Assembly (NCBI GenBank): GCA_017794925.1
Contig: CP051238.1
Span: 4,637,021 to 4,701,020 of the forward strand
Direction of reading: 5' to 3'
Source of the DNA: Aestuariibacter sp.
GTDB lineage: Bacteria > Pseudomonadota > Gammaproteobacteria > Enterobacterales > Alteromonadaceae
DNA: 64,000 nt
Part shown: positions 9,026 to 17,761 of the stretch, piece after piece
Numbering within the stretch: position 1 is the stretch's first letter
How the letters are laid out: each line of letters begins with the position of its first letter
Notes under the pieces: model-generated
What the model was told of the DNA's origin: nothing
What the model saw: the letters and a program-made list of their open reading frames with translations, nothing else
Database searches by the model: none
Translations under genes and position numbers: made by a program

Positions 9026-9433
9026 TCACATTGCATGGGGCTTCCACCTTATCGCCAAATAAATAATCCCTAGTCCCGTCGCTATTTCAAACACGCTAAA
9101 AAACATAAAATGAAGGGAACCGCCCATCATCACGGTGTAGGCTTGATTTAACGTTGTGAGACTACCCGCAATGAGATTGGCATATCGGTTCAGTGAATCG
9201 GCAAGCACCTTCGACAACACAATCATGAGCATCGGTATTTGCATTATGGCCGCATAAATAAGCAGAAAGGACTCCGTGAGCACCATGTCACCGACCTGGC
9301 CGGATAAAAATGCTTCCAGGTATTTGGCCTGGTGCAATGTAAAGACATCGCAATAAATATAATTCGCTGTCAAAAAAATCCACAATACAGACAACAAGCT
9401 TTTTCGGTTGCCGTCCCAACTCCATACTTTCAT
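9026..9433 (-). CDS. small four-helix membrane protein, DUF6326-like
   Basis: The ATG at 9433 is preferred (135 residues, MKVWSWDGNRK...) because AGGAG lies about six bases upstream; the frame runs open to 9550 without such a site. Four hydrophobic segments are visible, with SLLSVLWIFLTANYIYCDVF early and a short C-terminal tail. The pattern resembles DUF6326 proteins, which have no known function. The gene converges on the polysaccharide operon and is divergent from the AraC regulator at 9626. Confidence 0.65.
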   Translation of the reverse strand: MKVWSWDGNRKSLLSVLWIFLTANYIYCDVFTLHQAKYLEAFLSGQVGDMVLTESFLLIYAAIMQIPMLMIVLSKVLADSLNRYANLIAGSLTTLNQAYTVMMGGSLHFMFFSVFEIATGLGIIYLAIRWKPHAM

Positions 9434-9625
9434 TACATTCTCCTGTTGAGTAATCAGATTCACCAGGAAAAATGCCGTATAATCCGAGTTTAATCGTCCG
9501 AATGGGCCCATTTGTACGAATTTTTTGTCTTTTCGAGATAGCGTTATCATCCCGCGAGCTCAGTATTAGTCAGCTCCGGACATTGATACCTCAGCGCTTA
9601 ACGTTTTAAAAAGGATATAAGGGTA

Positions 9626-10789
9626 GTGATTCATATTGTGCCTGCAATTATCTATTCCAGCATGATGGGGATTACGCTGTTTACCTTGCTGGGGCTTTCT
9701 ACACGAGAGCAAAACAGGCAAACCCGCTACCTTTTTGGCTTGCAACTGCTGCTCTTAGTCCACATCGTGGGGGAGCTCTTTATTTTTTCCGGAGCATACC
9801 GCTTCGCTCCCGCATTGGCTGGTGCACAGTTTCCTATCAGGATGTTATTGGGCCCCGCACTCTATCTTTACGCACTTGCCTGCATGTCCCCGACAAAAAA
9901 GCAGCCTGAAAAAGTCTGGTTAGTCGCACTGTCAGGACCCGTTCTCGTAATATTGGGTATGTTGCCTTTCATCTTAGGGATTTCAGCAGAAGAAAAGCTT
10001 GCGCTTGCGAATCCAGCAACCCGGGATCCTGAGCTTTTTAAAATAGCTATTTACACCTGCCTTTTCGCTATGACTGCATTTGGCGTATATACCGGAGCCT
10101 ACTTGATTGCAGCATTCAGACTCCAGCAGCGACATCGGAAACAGTTACTTGACCGCTTTTCTGATATCGACAAACGCGCAATGAATTGGTTTAAAACTCT
10201 ACTAATCTTGTGGGGACTGACCTGGTGTTTATTCATTGTGGATTTTGGGATCAACTTTATTGGCATCAAGTGGTTTGGCACCGGTATTCTCCTGCCACTT
10301 TTTGAAGCTATTGTGCTGATGATTTTTAACCATTACGCCCTGCAACAACTACCACTTTCTGAAGATGATAAAGGCAAAACAAAAGAAAAGGCAGCTCGAA
10401 ATACAAGCCTAGATCAAACCAGTATGGCCCAAATTGCGGACGCGTTAACGCACGGTATGCAGACTGATAAACTCTATCTCAAAGAGGATTTGTCATTAAG
10501 ACATCTATCAGAAATCATAGGTGTGAGTGAAAACTATATTTCCGAAACCCTGTCTCAGTATTTAACGACAAACTTTTTTCAATTTATCAATGGCTACCGA
10601 ATTGAACATTCCAAAAGCCTGCTTATGAATACCGCTCAAAACATCGCTGATATTGCTTTTGCGGCAGGTTTTAATTCAAAATCCACGTTCAATACCGCTT
10701 TCAAAAAGACGACCGGAAAAACACCTTCCGCATTTAGAAATGAAGCCAAAGGCACGTTGAAACAAAAAAGCATAAACAAAGATGTATAA
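9626..10789 (+). CDS. AraC-family regulator with N-terminal multi-helix membrane domain
   Basis: 387 residues. The first two thirds hold about seven hydrophobic segments; the last 100 form an AraC DNA-binding domain (SLRHLSEIIGVSENYISETL, then IADIAFAAGFNSKSTFNTAFKKTTGKTPSAFR). The start is a GTG with AAGGA ten bases ahead. Membrane-anchored AraC proteins of this layout occur in gammaproteobacteria and Bacteroidetes and probably sense a membrane or periplasmic signal. The target is unknown; the divergent DUF6326-like gene is the nearest candidate. Confidence 0.8.
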   Translation: MIHIVPAIIYSSMMGITLFTLLGLSTREQNRQTRYLFGLQLLLLVHIVGELFIFSGAYRFAPALAGAQFPIRMLLGPALYLYALACMSPTKKQPEKVWLVALSGPVLVILGMLPFILGISAEEKLALANPATRDPELFKIAIYTCLFAMTAFGVYTGAYLIAAFRLQQRHRKQLLDRFSDIDKRAMNWFKTLLILWGLTWCLFIVDFGINFIGIKWFGTGILLPLFEAIVLMIFNHYALQQLPLSEDDKGKTKEKAARNTSLDQTSMAQIADALTHGMQTDKLYLKEDLSLRHLSEIIGVSENYISETLSQYLTTNFFQFINGYRIEHSKSLLMNTAQNIADIAFAAGFNSKSTFNTAFKKTTGKTPSAFRNEAKGTLKQKSINKDV

Positions 10790-10794
10790 TATTA

Positions 10795-10819
10795 TACCGG
10801 TCACCGACACCGACCGGTA
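10795..10819. terminator. hairpin between convergent genes
   Basis: TACCGGTC and GACCGGTA form a perfect 8-bp stem with a 9-base loop, between the regulator stop (10789) and the glucosidase stop (10853). A likely bidirectional terminator without a clear U-tract. Confidence 0.5.
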
Positions 10820-10852
10820 CATTCTGCTATGCAAGGGAAATCAAATTTGGCG

Positions 10853-12535
10853 CTACTGCACTTTGATAACAACCGCTTGCCAGGGTGCTAACGTATACCC
10901 ACCCTCATCGACTGGTAACGTCGCGTAATTGTTAATCATCACCTCGCCACCCATGAGGCTTTCATCTAACGCCACAGGCTGGGTCGAACTGGAATAATTC
11001 AAAAGAACCAGAATCACTTCATCGTCGAGTGAACGCGTATACGCATAGATATGCTTATCGTCTGGCAGCAACAATGAATACGCACCATACACCAGGGTGA
11101 GGTTGTCTTTGCGCAGCTTGGTCAGTTTTCGGAAATAATTGAGGGGTGAATCCGGGTCGGATTCCTGAGCAGCCACATTAATTTCCGGATAGTTTTCAGT
11201 GACTTTAAGCCAGGGCTTACCGGTGGTAAAACCTGCGTTTTCTGAGCTATCCCACTGGATGGGTGTTCGGGCATTGTCCCGGCCACTGAGCTTGTGCGAT
11301 TCAAGCAACATCTCAGCATCACCGCCTTCCGTTTTGGTTAAGTTGTACCAGTTGATGGTCATCAAATCGTTGTAATCGTGGATGCTCTCAAACTTAGCAT
11401 TGGTCATGCCTATTTCGTCGCCCATGTAATAGTAAGGCGTGCCACGCATGGTCAGTAAAAATGTACTCAACAATTTGGAGGACTGAACCCGGTGCTCCGG
11501 GCTATCGTCACCAAACCAGGTAACCTGACGAGGGAAGTCGTGATTGGTATGCCACTGGGTTCCCCAGCCCTTTTCATCAAAGGTGGTTGCCCATGCACTC
11601 ATGATTTCCTTGTACTTCACCAGGTTTTTAAAATCCTTGTTGACGATTTTTCGCTGATCGACACCCAGCTCAACATGCTCAAAATGGTAATTCATGTTGA
11701 GTTCCTGGCGGTCCTCGTCAACCAGATCATGGATGTTATTCAGGTTGGTTCCGGGGCCTTCTGCTACCGTCATAATGTCGTAGTGCTGCAATACTTCACG
11801 GTTCATTTCATGTAAAAACTGGTGCAGTCTAGGACCCTGTGCATAGACGTCGATCATCTTGTCACCGTGAACCCCATCGAATACCGGATAACCGTCATGC
11901 TTGGAAATAAACGTTATGACGTCCATGCGGAATCCATCGATGCCTTTTTTAAACCAGTAGTGCATCATGTCGAAGATTTCTTCGCGTACCTTCGGGTTTT
12001 CCCAATTTAAATCGGGCTGGGTTTTGTCGAAGTAGTGCAGATAATAGGCATCGGTTTGCGCGTCGTATGCCCAGGCACTCCCCTCTTCATCAAAGAAGGA
12101 CCAGCGCTCTGGCGGCGTGCCTTTCTCCGCTGGCCACCAATGATAATAATCGCGATACGGATTATCGCGGGAGCTGCGAGCCTGCTTGAACCACTCATGC
12201 TCACTGCTTGAGTGATTAACAACCAGGTCCATCACCACTTTGATACCACGTTCGTGAAACCCTGCTAATAGCGCGTCAAAGTCTGCCATGGAACCAAATT
12301 CGTCCATGATGTCCCGGTAGTCTGAAATATCGTATCCATTATCATTATTCGGGGATTTGTATATTGGGTTTAACCAGACAATGTCTACGCCAAGCGACGC
12401 AATATAATCGAGCCTCTGAATAATACCCTGTAAATCCCCTACGCCATCACCGTTAGAATCCTGAAAGCTTCGTGGGTAAATCTGATACACCACGCCTTCT
12501 TTCCACCATTGGCGATTCATATCCTGTAAACGCAT
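10853..12535 (-). CDS. GH13 alpha-glucosidase (oligo-1,6-glucosidase type)
   Basis: 560 residues, normal for the family. GH13 regions are clear: DLVVNH at 103-108, nucleophile Asp205 in GFRMDVI, acid/base Glu259 in TVAEG, and the stabilising Asp333 in HTNHD. There is no signal peptide, so it should act in the cytoplasm on maltose or short (iso)malto-oligosaccharides. Its ATG overlaps the stop of the upstream sugar porter (TAATG), with AGGAG eight bases ahead. The pair forms a maltose or isomaltose utilisation operon. Sequence alone does not settle alpha-1,4 versus alpha-1,6 preference. Confidence 0.9.
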   Translation of the reverse strand: MRLQDMNRQWWKEGVVYQIYPRSFQDSNGDGVGDLQGIIQRLDYIASLGVDIVWLNPIYKSPNNDNGYDISDYRDIMDEFGSMADFDALLAGFHERGIKVVMDLVVNHSSSEHEWFKQARSSRDNPYRDYYHWWPAEKGTPPERWSFFDEEGSAWAYDAQTDAYYLHYFDKTQPDLNWENPKVREEIFDMMHYWFKKGIDGFRMDVITFISKHDGYPVFDGVHGDKMIDVYAQGPRLHQFLHEMNREVLQHYDIMTVAEGPGTNLNNIHDLVDEDRQELNMNYHFEHVELGVDQRKIVNKDFKNLVKYKEIMSAWATTFDEKGWGTQWHTNHDFPRQVTWFGDDSPEHRVQSSKLLSTFLLTMRGTPYYYMGDEIGMTNAKFESIHDYNDLMTINWYNLTKTEGGDAEMLLESHKLSGRDNARTPIQWDSSENAGFTTGKPWLKVTENYPEINVAAQESDPDSPLNYFRKLTKLRKDNLTLVYGAYSLLLPDDKHIYAYTRSLDDEVILVLLNYSSSTQPVALDESLMGGEVMINNYATLPVDEGGYTLAPWQAVVIKVQ

Positions 12536-13863
12536 TATTGCTTCTCCTGATTGAGCAGATGGTCGGGTTTAGAGTTAATACGTAGCGCCAAACCGGCTCC
12601 AACAATAAATAGCATACCCGCCAGACCCAGCGCATTCCGCGGGTCCCCGGCAAGCAGTGAATCGTAGAAGTAACCGACAGACAGCATTTCCATGATCTGT
12701 GGCAGACAAATCATGGCATTTAACAAGCCCATGTAGACACCGACCCTGGCTGCCGGGGTAACATCGGCAGCAATAATGAAGGGTACTGTCATCACTGCTG
12801 ACCAGCCAACACCCACCAGCGCCATACAGGCAAATGTGGTGTATAGGTCCGTAGTCAACTGCATTGAAAGGTAGCCAACGCCGCCGATCAACAGGAACAG
12901 CGCGTAGGTTTTAGCATCGCCTATTTTGGTCACGACCTTCGCAATAACCAAAGCCATTATCAGCGTAGTGATATTCATGACAGTAAACGCCATACCAACC
13001 TGTGCCGTACCTTCTGCAAATCCAGGGCTTTCGGGTGTAGGCGCGTTATAGACATGGCGGGCAATGGATAATGCCAGATACTGCCACATCATTGGCAAAG
13101 CGAACCAGGTCGCGAGTTTTACCCACCACACTGCTCGCAATGATTTGGGCATATCCACCAAGGCATCCCACAATTCCGTGAAGACATGCCCGATACTTTT
13201 GTGTTCACGCTTAGCATGAAAAGCAACCATATCTTCAGGCGGGTACTCTTCTGTTTTTATAAATGACCAAACCGTAGACAGCAGTATCACCACTACCCCT
13301 ATGGCGAAGGAGTACTTCACGATTTCCGGAATTTCTTTGCCATCTGTGTCTGCAGACACGCCCGCCGCAATCATCAGCAGCGGCATTAAGCCTGCTAACA
13401 TTTGACCTGCTGCCACCATAAACGACTGCAATGCATAGCCAAATGGACGCTGATTATGGTTAAGTTTGTCACCAACCAGGGCCCTGTAAGGCTCCATGGC
13501 CGTATTCATAGCCGCATCAAGGATCCAAAACAGCCCCACGACCATCCAGAGTTCAGGTACATAGGGCATGAACATCACTGCGACCGAGCCCACCAAAGCA
13601 CCAATCAGGAAAAATGGCTTACGACGACCAAAACGGGTCCAGGTGCCATCACTAATTGCGCCAATCAGCGGCTGAATAAGCAAACCAGTAACGGGGCCGG
13701 CTAACCACAATATTGGCAACTCGTGTTCAGCAGCGCCGTGATAACGGAAAATCGGACTCAGATTAGCTTGTTGTAACCCGAATCCATACTGGATACCGAA
13801 AAAGCCAAAGCACATATTCCAAACTTGCCAGAAACTTAACTGCGGTTTTTGTGAATCTTTCAT
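12535..13863 (-). CDS. MFS sugar porter (SLC45/MalT-like)
   Basis: 442 residues with about twelve membrane segments. It carries the motif GAISDGTWTRFGRRKPF after the second helix, as in sugar:H+ symporters of the SLC45/SUT-like group (marine and xanthomonad MalT proteins). It is followed at once by a cytoplasmic alpha-glucosidase, so the substrate is probably maltose or a related disaccharide. A 14-base LacI-type palindrome lies about 100 bases upstream. Confidence 0.8.
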   Translation of the reverse strand: MKDSQKPQLSFWQVWNMCFGFFGIQYGFGLQQANLSPIFRYHGAAEHELPILWLAGPVTGLLIQPLIGAISDGTWTRFGRRKPFFLIGALVGSVAVMFMPYVPELWMVVGLFWILDAAMNTAMEPYRALVGDKLNHNQRPFGYALQSFMVAAGQMLAGLMPLLMIAAGVSADTDGKEIPEIVKYSFAIGVVVILLSTVWSFIKTEEYPPEDMVAFHAKREHKSIGHVFTELWDALVDMPKSLRAVWWVKLATWFALPMMWQYLALSIARHVYNAPTPESPGFAEGTAQVGMAFTVMNITTLIMALVIAKVVTKIGDAKTYALFLLIGGVGYLSMQLTTDLYTTFACMALVGVGWSAVMTVPFIIAADVTPAARVGVYMGLLNAMICLPQIMEMLSVGYFYDSLLAGDPRNALGLAGMLFIVGAGLALRINSKPDHLLNQEKQ

Positions 13864-13958
13864 ACAGAATGCTCGTCCATTGTGAGTAGCAGCACAGGGA
13901 ATTCAATCCCGACAGCGGAAAACACATTTAATATACATATAAATTACACAACATTAAC

Positions 13959-13972
13959 CTTAAACGTTTAAG
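13959..13972. promoter_or_regulatory. LacI/MalR-type operator upstream of the sugar operon
   Basis: CTTAAACGTTTAAG is a perfect 14-base palindrome with the central CG step typical of LacI-family operators. It lies 96 bases upstream of the porter start. No LacI-family gene is in the window, so the repressor must be encoded elsewhere. Confidence 0.65.
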
Positions 13973-14088
13973 ATGATTCTGCAAGTTTTCCAGGAAGATA
14001 TTTTTATACTTTGTTAAGTCATGATTGAGAGAGCAACAAACCGCCAAAAAGCGCGTTTTTGTCGATACCCCACGCTTAAGGGACGAAC

Positions 14089-14778
14089 TTGATTTACTCA
14101 ACAAAACCCGCTCTACTGGGGAGCCATCAAGCTAAGCAACGGCCAGACCTGTTAGACCCTATGGAAACAAAACCGAAAATTCTTGTTCTGTTTGCGCACC
14201 CTGCTCAGTCCCGCTCAGAAGTGAATCTACCTTTGTACCACATTGCGCTCGATCACAAGGCTGTTACGGCGGTCGACCTGTACGCTGAATATCCGGACTT
14301 CAATATCAATATTGAGCGAGAACAGCAGCGATTATGTGATCACGATGTCATCATTTTTCTCTATCCGCTTTTTTGGTATTCCACCCCTGCTTTATTAAAA
14401 GAGTGGCAGGATTTGGTACTTGAATATGGTTTTGCGTATGGGCATGAGGGTAAAGCCCTGGCTGGGAAATACTTTTTTTGTGCGGTCAGCGCCGGCGGTG
14501 AAGAGAAAGCTTATCAGACAGATGGTTTTAATCACTTTACAATAAGACAGTTACTTCAACCTCTGGAGCAAATGGCCAGTATTACCAATATGACTTATCT
14601 GGCACCATTTACCTTGTTTGGCTCGCGGACAGCCAGAGAACAACACCGCGTTACGCAACACAAAGCAAAGTGGCACACCCTGCTAGATAAATTACTAAAC
14701 AACAAACTGGATATTCAACGCGCTCAACAAATTGAAAATCTGGCCGATCTTTGTCAACCAGAAGGGAAAACAGAATGA
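14089..14778 (+). CDS. kefF: KefF-like NAD(P)H oxidoreductase (flavodoxin fold)
   Basis: The flavodoxin-fold enzyme is recognisable from ILVLFAHPAQSRSEVN, then FLYPLFWYSTPALLKEWQD and SAGGEEKAYQ, as in KefF, KefG and MdaB quinone reductases. KefF is a cytoplasmic ancillary subunit that activates KefC. The start is uncertain: a TTG at 14089 has AAGGGA ahead but adds 24 residues not typical of the family, while the ATG at 14161 fits the family better but lacks a ribosome site. The stop overlaps the KefC start (ATGA), supporting a KefF-KefC partnership. Confidence 0.8.
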   Translation: MIYSTKPALLGSHQAKQRPDLLDPMETKPKILVLFAHPAQSRSEVNLPLYHIALDHKAVTAVDLYAEYPDFNINIEREQQRLCDHDVIIFLYPLFWYSTPALLKEWQDLVLEYGFAYGHEGKALAGKYFFCAVSAGGEEKAYQTDGFNHFTIRQLLQPLEQMASITNMTYLAPFTLFGSRTAREQHRVTQHKAKWHTLLDKLLNNKLDIQRAQQIENLADLCQPEGKTE

Positions 14779-16691
14779 CCGGCTATTTCCTGTATGCATT
14801 TATTTATCTTGTGGCAGCTGTCATTGCGGTGCCCATTGCCAAACGCCTTGGCCTCGGCTCTGTATTAGGCTACCTCATTGCCGGTTTGTTGATAGGCCCA
14901 GTCTTCGGCCTAGTGGGAGATGAAACGAGCACAATTCAGCACTTTGCCGAATTTGGTGTAGTTATGATGCTATTTTTGGTCGGATTGGAGCTGGATCCCA
15001 GGTCACTTTGGGCTATGAAAAACAAATTGTTGGGGTTAGGCGGCCTGCAACTTGGTCTTACGACAGGCTTAATAACGGCGACAGCCATGCTGTTAAACCA
15101 ACCCTTTGGTATTTCCCTGACAGTGGGCCTCATATTCGCTCTTTCTTCTACCGCTATTGTGCTTCAGACATTTCAGGAAAAAGCGTTGCATCAGACCGAA
15201 GGCGGGAAAAGTGCCTTCTCGGTGCTGTTGTTTCAGGATATCGCGGTTATTCCCATGCTGGCACTGATTCCTCTGCTTGCTATCCCCGAACTGGCCACCA
15301 CCGCCAACGACGCAACTCATCATGACAGCTACAATGTAGTGCACGGCCTGTCACCCTGGTTATATGGGATCGTCATTATTGGCTCCGTTGCCTTTGTTAC
15401 CGTAGGAGGATATTTTCTTAGCCGTCCATTGTTTAAATTTGTCGCCGCTTCGGGATTGCGAGAAATATTTACTGCGACTGCGCTGATGCTGGTTATAGGC
15501 ATCTCCGCGTTAATGGGGCTGGTGGGATTATCCCCTGCACTAGGCGCATTTTTAGCTGGCGTGGTGTTGGCAAACAGTGAATTTCGTCATGAATTAGAAG
15601 CTAATATAGAACCTTTTAAGGGTCTTCTGCTTGGCTTGTTTTTTATTACGGTTGGTGCCGGTATCAACTTTTCAATTTTGTCGGAAACCCCGTGGTTAAT
15701 TGCCGGCATTACCGTTGCAGTAATGATGGTGAAGGCGTTAGTACTGTTTGTTATAGCGGTAATTTTTAAGTTGCGGGATGCCAATAAATGGTTACTGACA
15801 CTTAGCCTTGCTCAAGCCGGTGAATTCGGTTTTGTGTTACTGAGCTTTGCCTCACAGAACGCCGTATTACCTCAGGAAGTCACCTCGGTGCTTTCTTTGG
15901 TAGTCGCCATCTCTATGTTTTTGACACCTGGCTTATTTATTCTTTTCGACAAGGTGATCATGCCCCGCTACCGGGCGGAAAAGTCCCTGCGTGCCCACGA
16001 CACCATTGATGAAAAAGGCTCAGTCGTCATCGCCGGAATCGGTCGGTTTGGCCAAATCGTGAACCGCCTACTGGTCGCCAACGATGTAAAAACAGTGGTA
16101 CTGGACATCCGCTCCGAGCAAATTGATTTGATCAGACGTATTGGTACCAAAGCCTATTTTGGAGACGCCTCCAAGCCCGATATTTTACATACAGCAGGAG
16201 CCCCGGAAGCATCATTACTGGTTATCGCCATAGACAATAAAGACACCGCAGCAGAAATGGTTAAGTACGCCAAGCACGCCTACCCGAATGTCAAAGTGCT
16301 GGCAAGAGCCTTTGACCGGGGTCACGGTTACAGACTAAAACAGCTTGGTGCAGATTTTGTTGTATCAGAAACCTATCACTCGGCACTCGAAATGGGGGCC
16401 GAGGCGTTGCGTTCACTGAACATCCACCCGTTTCATGCTGAACGTCAGAAAATGGTCTACAAAAATATTGAAGATCAGCAAAACGATATTTTGTATCGCG
16501 CCTGGCTTGACGACGCCAGTGGTGAGCGAGTAGACAACAATTACCTGAAACTCTTCGTTGAACTGGAGACCTTAATTGCCGATGCGTTAAAAGAAGATTT
16601 ACACGACAAGCATTCAAAAATGCGCGGCTGGACGCCGCCACCAAAAGGCTATGCTGAGACACTCTCAGAAGACAGTAAAATCGATAAATGA
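14775..16691 (+). CDS. kefC: KefC-like glutathione-gated K+/H+ antiporter (CPA2)
   Basis: The start is at 14775, where GAAGGGA precedes an ATG overlapping the kefF stop; this gives 638 residues. The N-terminal 385 residues form a CPA2 exchanger (about 12-13 helices, with LFLVGLELDP and LSSTAIVLQTFQEK). The C-terminal part is a TrkA-N/KTN domain (VVIAGIGRFGQIVNRLL, about 415-530). In known systems it is held shut by glutathione and opened by glutathione adducts, acidifying the cytoplasm to protect against electrophiles. The convergent yghU gene also belongs to glutathione chemistry. Confidence 0.85.
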   Translation: MTGYFLYAFIYLVAAVIAVPIAKRLGLGSVLGYLIAGLLIGPVFGLVGDETSTIQHFAEFGVVMMLFLVGLELDPRSLWAMKNKLLGLGGLQLGLTTGLITATAMLLNQPFGISLTVGLIFALSSTAIVLQTFQEKALHQTEGGKSAFSVLLFQDIAVIPMLALIPLLAIPELATTANDATHHDSYNVVHGLSPWLYGIVIIGSVAFVTVGGYFLSRPLFKFVAASGLREIFTATALMLVIGISALMGLVGLSPALGAFLAGVVLANSEFRHELEANIEPFKGLLLGLFFITVGAGINFSILSETPWLIAGITVAVMMVKALVLFVIAVIFKLRDANKWLLTLSLAQAGEFGFVLLSFASQNAVLPQEVTSVLSLVVAISMFLTPGLFILFDKVIMPRYRAEKSLRAHDTIDEKGSVVIAGIGRFGQIVNRLLVANDVKTVVLDIRSEQIDLIRRIGTKAYFGDASKPDILHTAGAPEASLLVIAIDNKDTAAEMVKYAKHAYPNVKVLARAFDRGHGYRLKQLGADFVVSETYHSALEMGAEALRSLNIHPFHAERQKMVYKNIEDQQNDILYRAWLDDASGERVDNNYLKLFVELETLIADALKEDLHDKHSKMRGWTPPPKGYAETLSEDSKIDK

Positions 16692-16722
16692 CGATTATTG
16701 TGTCAGCCGTTCAGGAAACCGT

Positions 16723-16750
16723 TGGAGAGCCGATTGACCTCGACTCTCCA
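16723..16750. terminator. hairpin between convergent kefC and yghU
   Basis: TGGAGAG and CTCTCCA form a 7-bp stem around a 14-base loop, between the stops at 16691 and 16757. A possible shared terminator; no U-tract. Confidence 0.4.
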
Positions 16751-16756
16751 CAGTGA

Positions 16757-17620
16757 TTATCGGCTAACGGCGCTCAGCGCATCATCTATATCCGTTGCGC
16801 TGTGTCGATTGCGGACCTGGCCATCGTCGCCCCATGTGCGGTTAACAATGCGTCCACGCTTTACGGCAGGTCTGGCATCTATCATCTCCGCCCATCGCAA
16901 TAAATGTGTATATTCATTCACTTGCAAAAACGTCGCGGCATCATATAAGCGTCCCAACACCAGTTGGCCATACCAGGGCCATATAGCAATATCAGCAATG
17001 GAATAAGTCTCACCTGCCATGTAGGTATTGTTTGCCAAATGTTTGTCCAGTAAATCCAACTGCCGTTTTGTCTCCATGGTAAAACGATTAATCGGATATT
17101 CCATTGGGTATGGCGCATAGCTGTAAAAATGCCCAAAGCCACCACCTAAATACGGTGCCGAGCCCATTTGCCAGAATAACCAGTTATTACACGCTATTTT
17201 TTCCTGGGGAGAGTCAGGAATAAACTGATGAAACTTTTCAGCCAGATACTGCAGTATTGCGCCAGATTCAAACAGCTTGGTTTCTGGCGTTGTTGTGGTA
17301 TCCACCAATGCCGGAATTTTGGAATTGGGGTTTACCTCCACGAAACCAGACGAAAATTGCTCACCTTCACTGATGTCAACAAGCCAGGCGTCATATTCTG
17401 CGTCACTCACGCCTACGGCAAGTAGCTCTTCGAGCATAATAGAGACTTTTTGACCGTTCGGTGTGGCTAGTGAATAAAGCTGTAGTCCGTGATTACCTGT
17501 CTCCCGCTCCTTTTGATATGTGGCTCCGGAAACCGGCCGATTGATACTGGCCCATTTGTTTCCATCACCTTCGGGTTGCTGCCACACTTCTGGTGGTATG
17601 TATTGATGCTGTTCTGTCAT
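16757..17620 (-). CDS. yghU: YghU-type disulfide-bond oxidoreductase (GST family)
   Basis: 287 residues, strongly resembling E. coli YghU: INRPVSG, LQLYSLATPNGQKVSIMLEELLA, QFSSGFVEVNPNSKIPAL, FLGGGFGHFY-like and RPAVKRGRIVNRTWG segments all match. YghU and YfcG are Nu-class GSTs that bind two glutathiones and reduce disulfides in the cytoplasm. It is a single gene converging on kefF-kefC. Co-location of glutathione-linked genes suggests a detoxification neighbourhood. Confidence 0.9.
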   Translation of the reverse strand: MTEQHQYIPPEVWQQPEGDGNKWASINRPVSGATYQKERETGNHGLQLYSLATPNGQKVSIMLEELLAVGVSDAEYDAWLVDISEGEQFSSGFVEVNPNSKIPALVDTTTTPETKLFESGAILQYLAEKFHQFIPDSPQEKIACNNWLFWQMGSAPYLGGGFGHFYSYAPYPMEYPINRFTMETKRQLDLLDKHLANNTYMAGETYSIADIAIWPWYGQLVLGRLYDAATFLQVNEYTHLLRWAEMIDARPAVKRGRIVNRTWGDDGQVRNRHSATDIDDALSAVSR

Positions 17621-17761
17621 GAGTTCAGCTCCATCTATCCTAATTTAAATACTGTCACAGTTAATTTGGCCAGATAGCCATAAACAAAGGCCTTGGTATA
17701 GTTGACCGGTGTTTAAAGGCATTACTTTGAATAAGTTTCTTCTATCTTATGCCCGCTTGTT

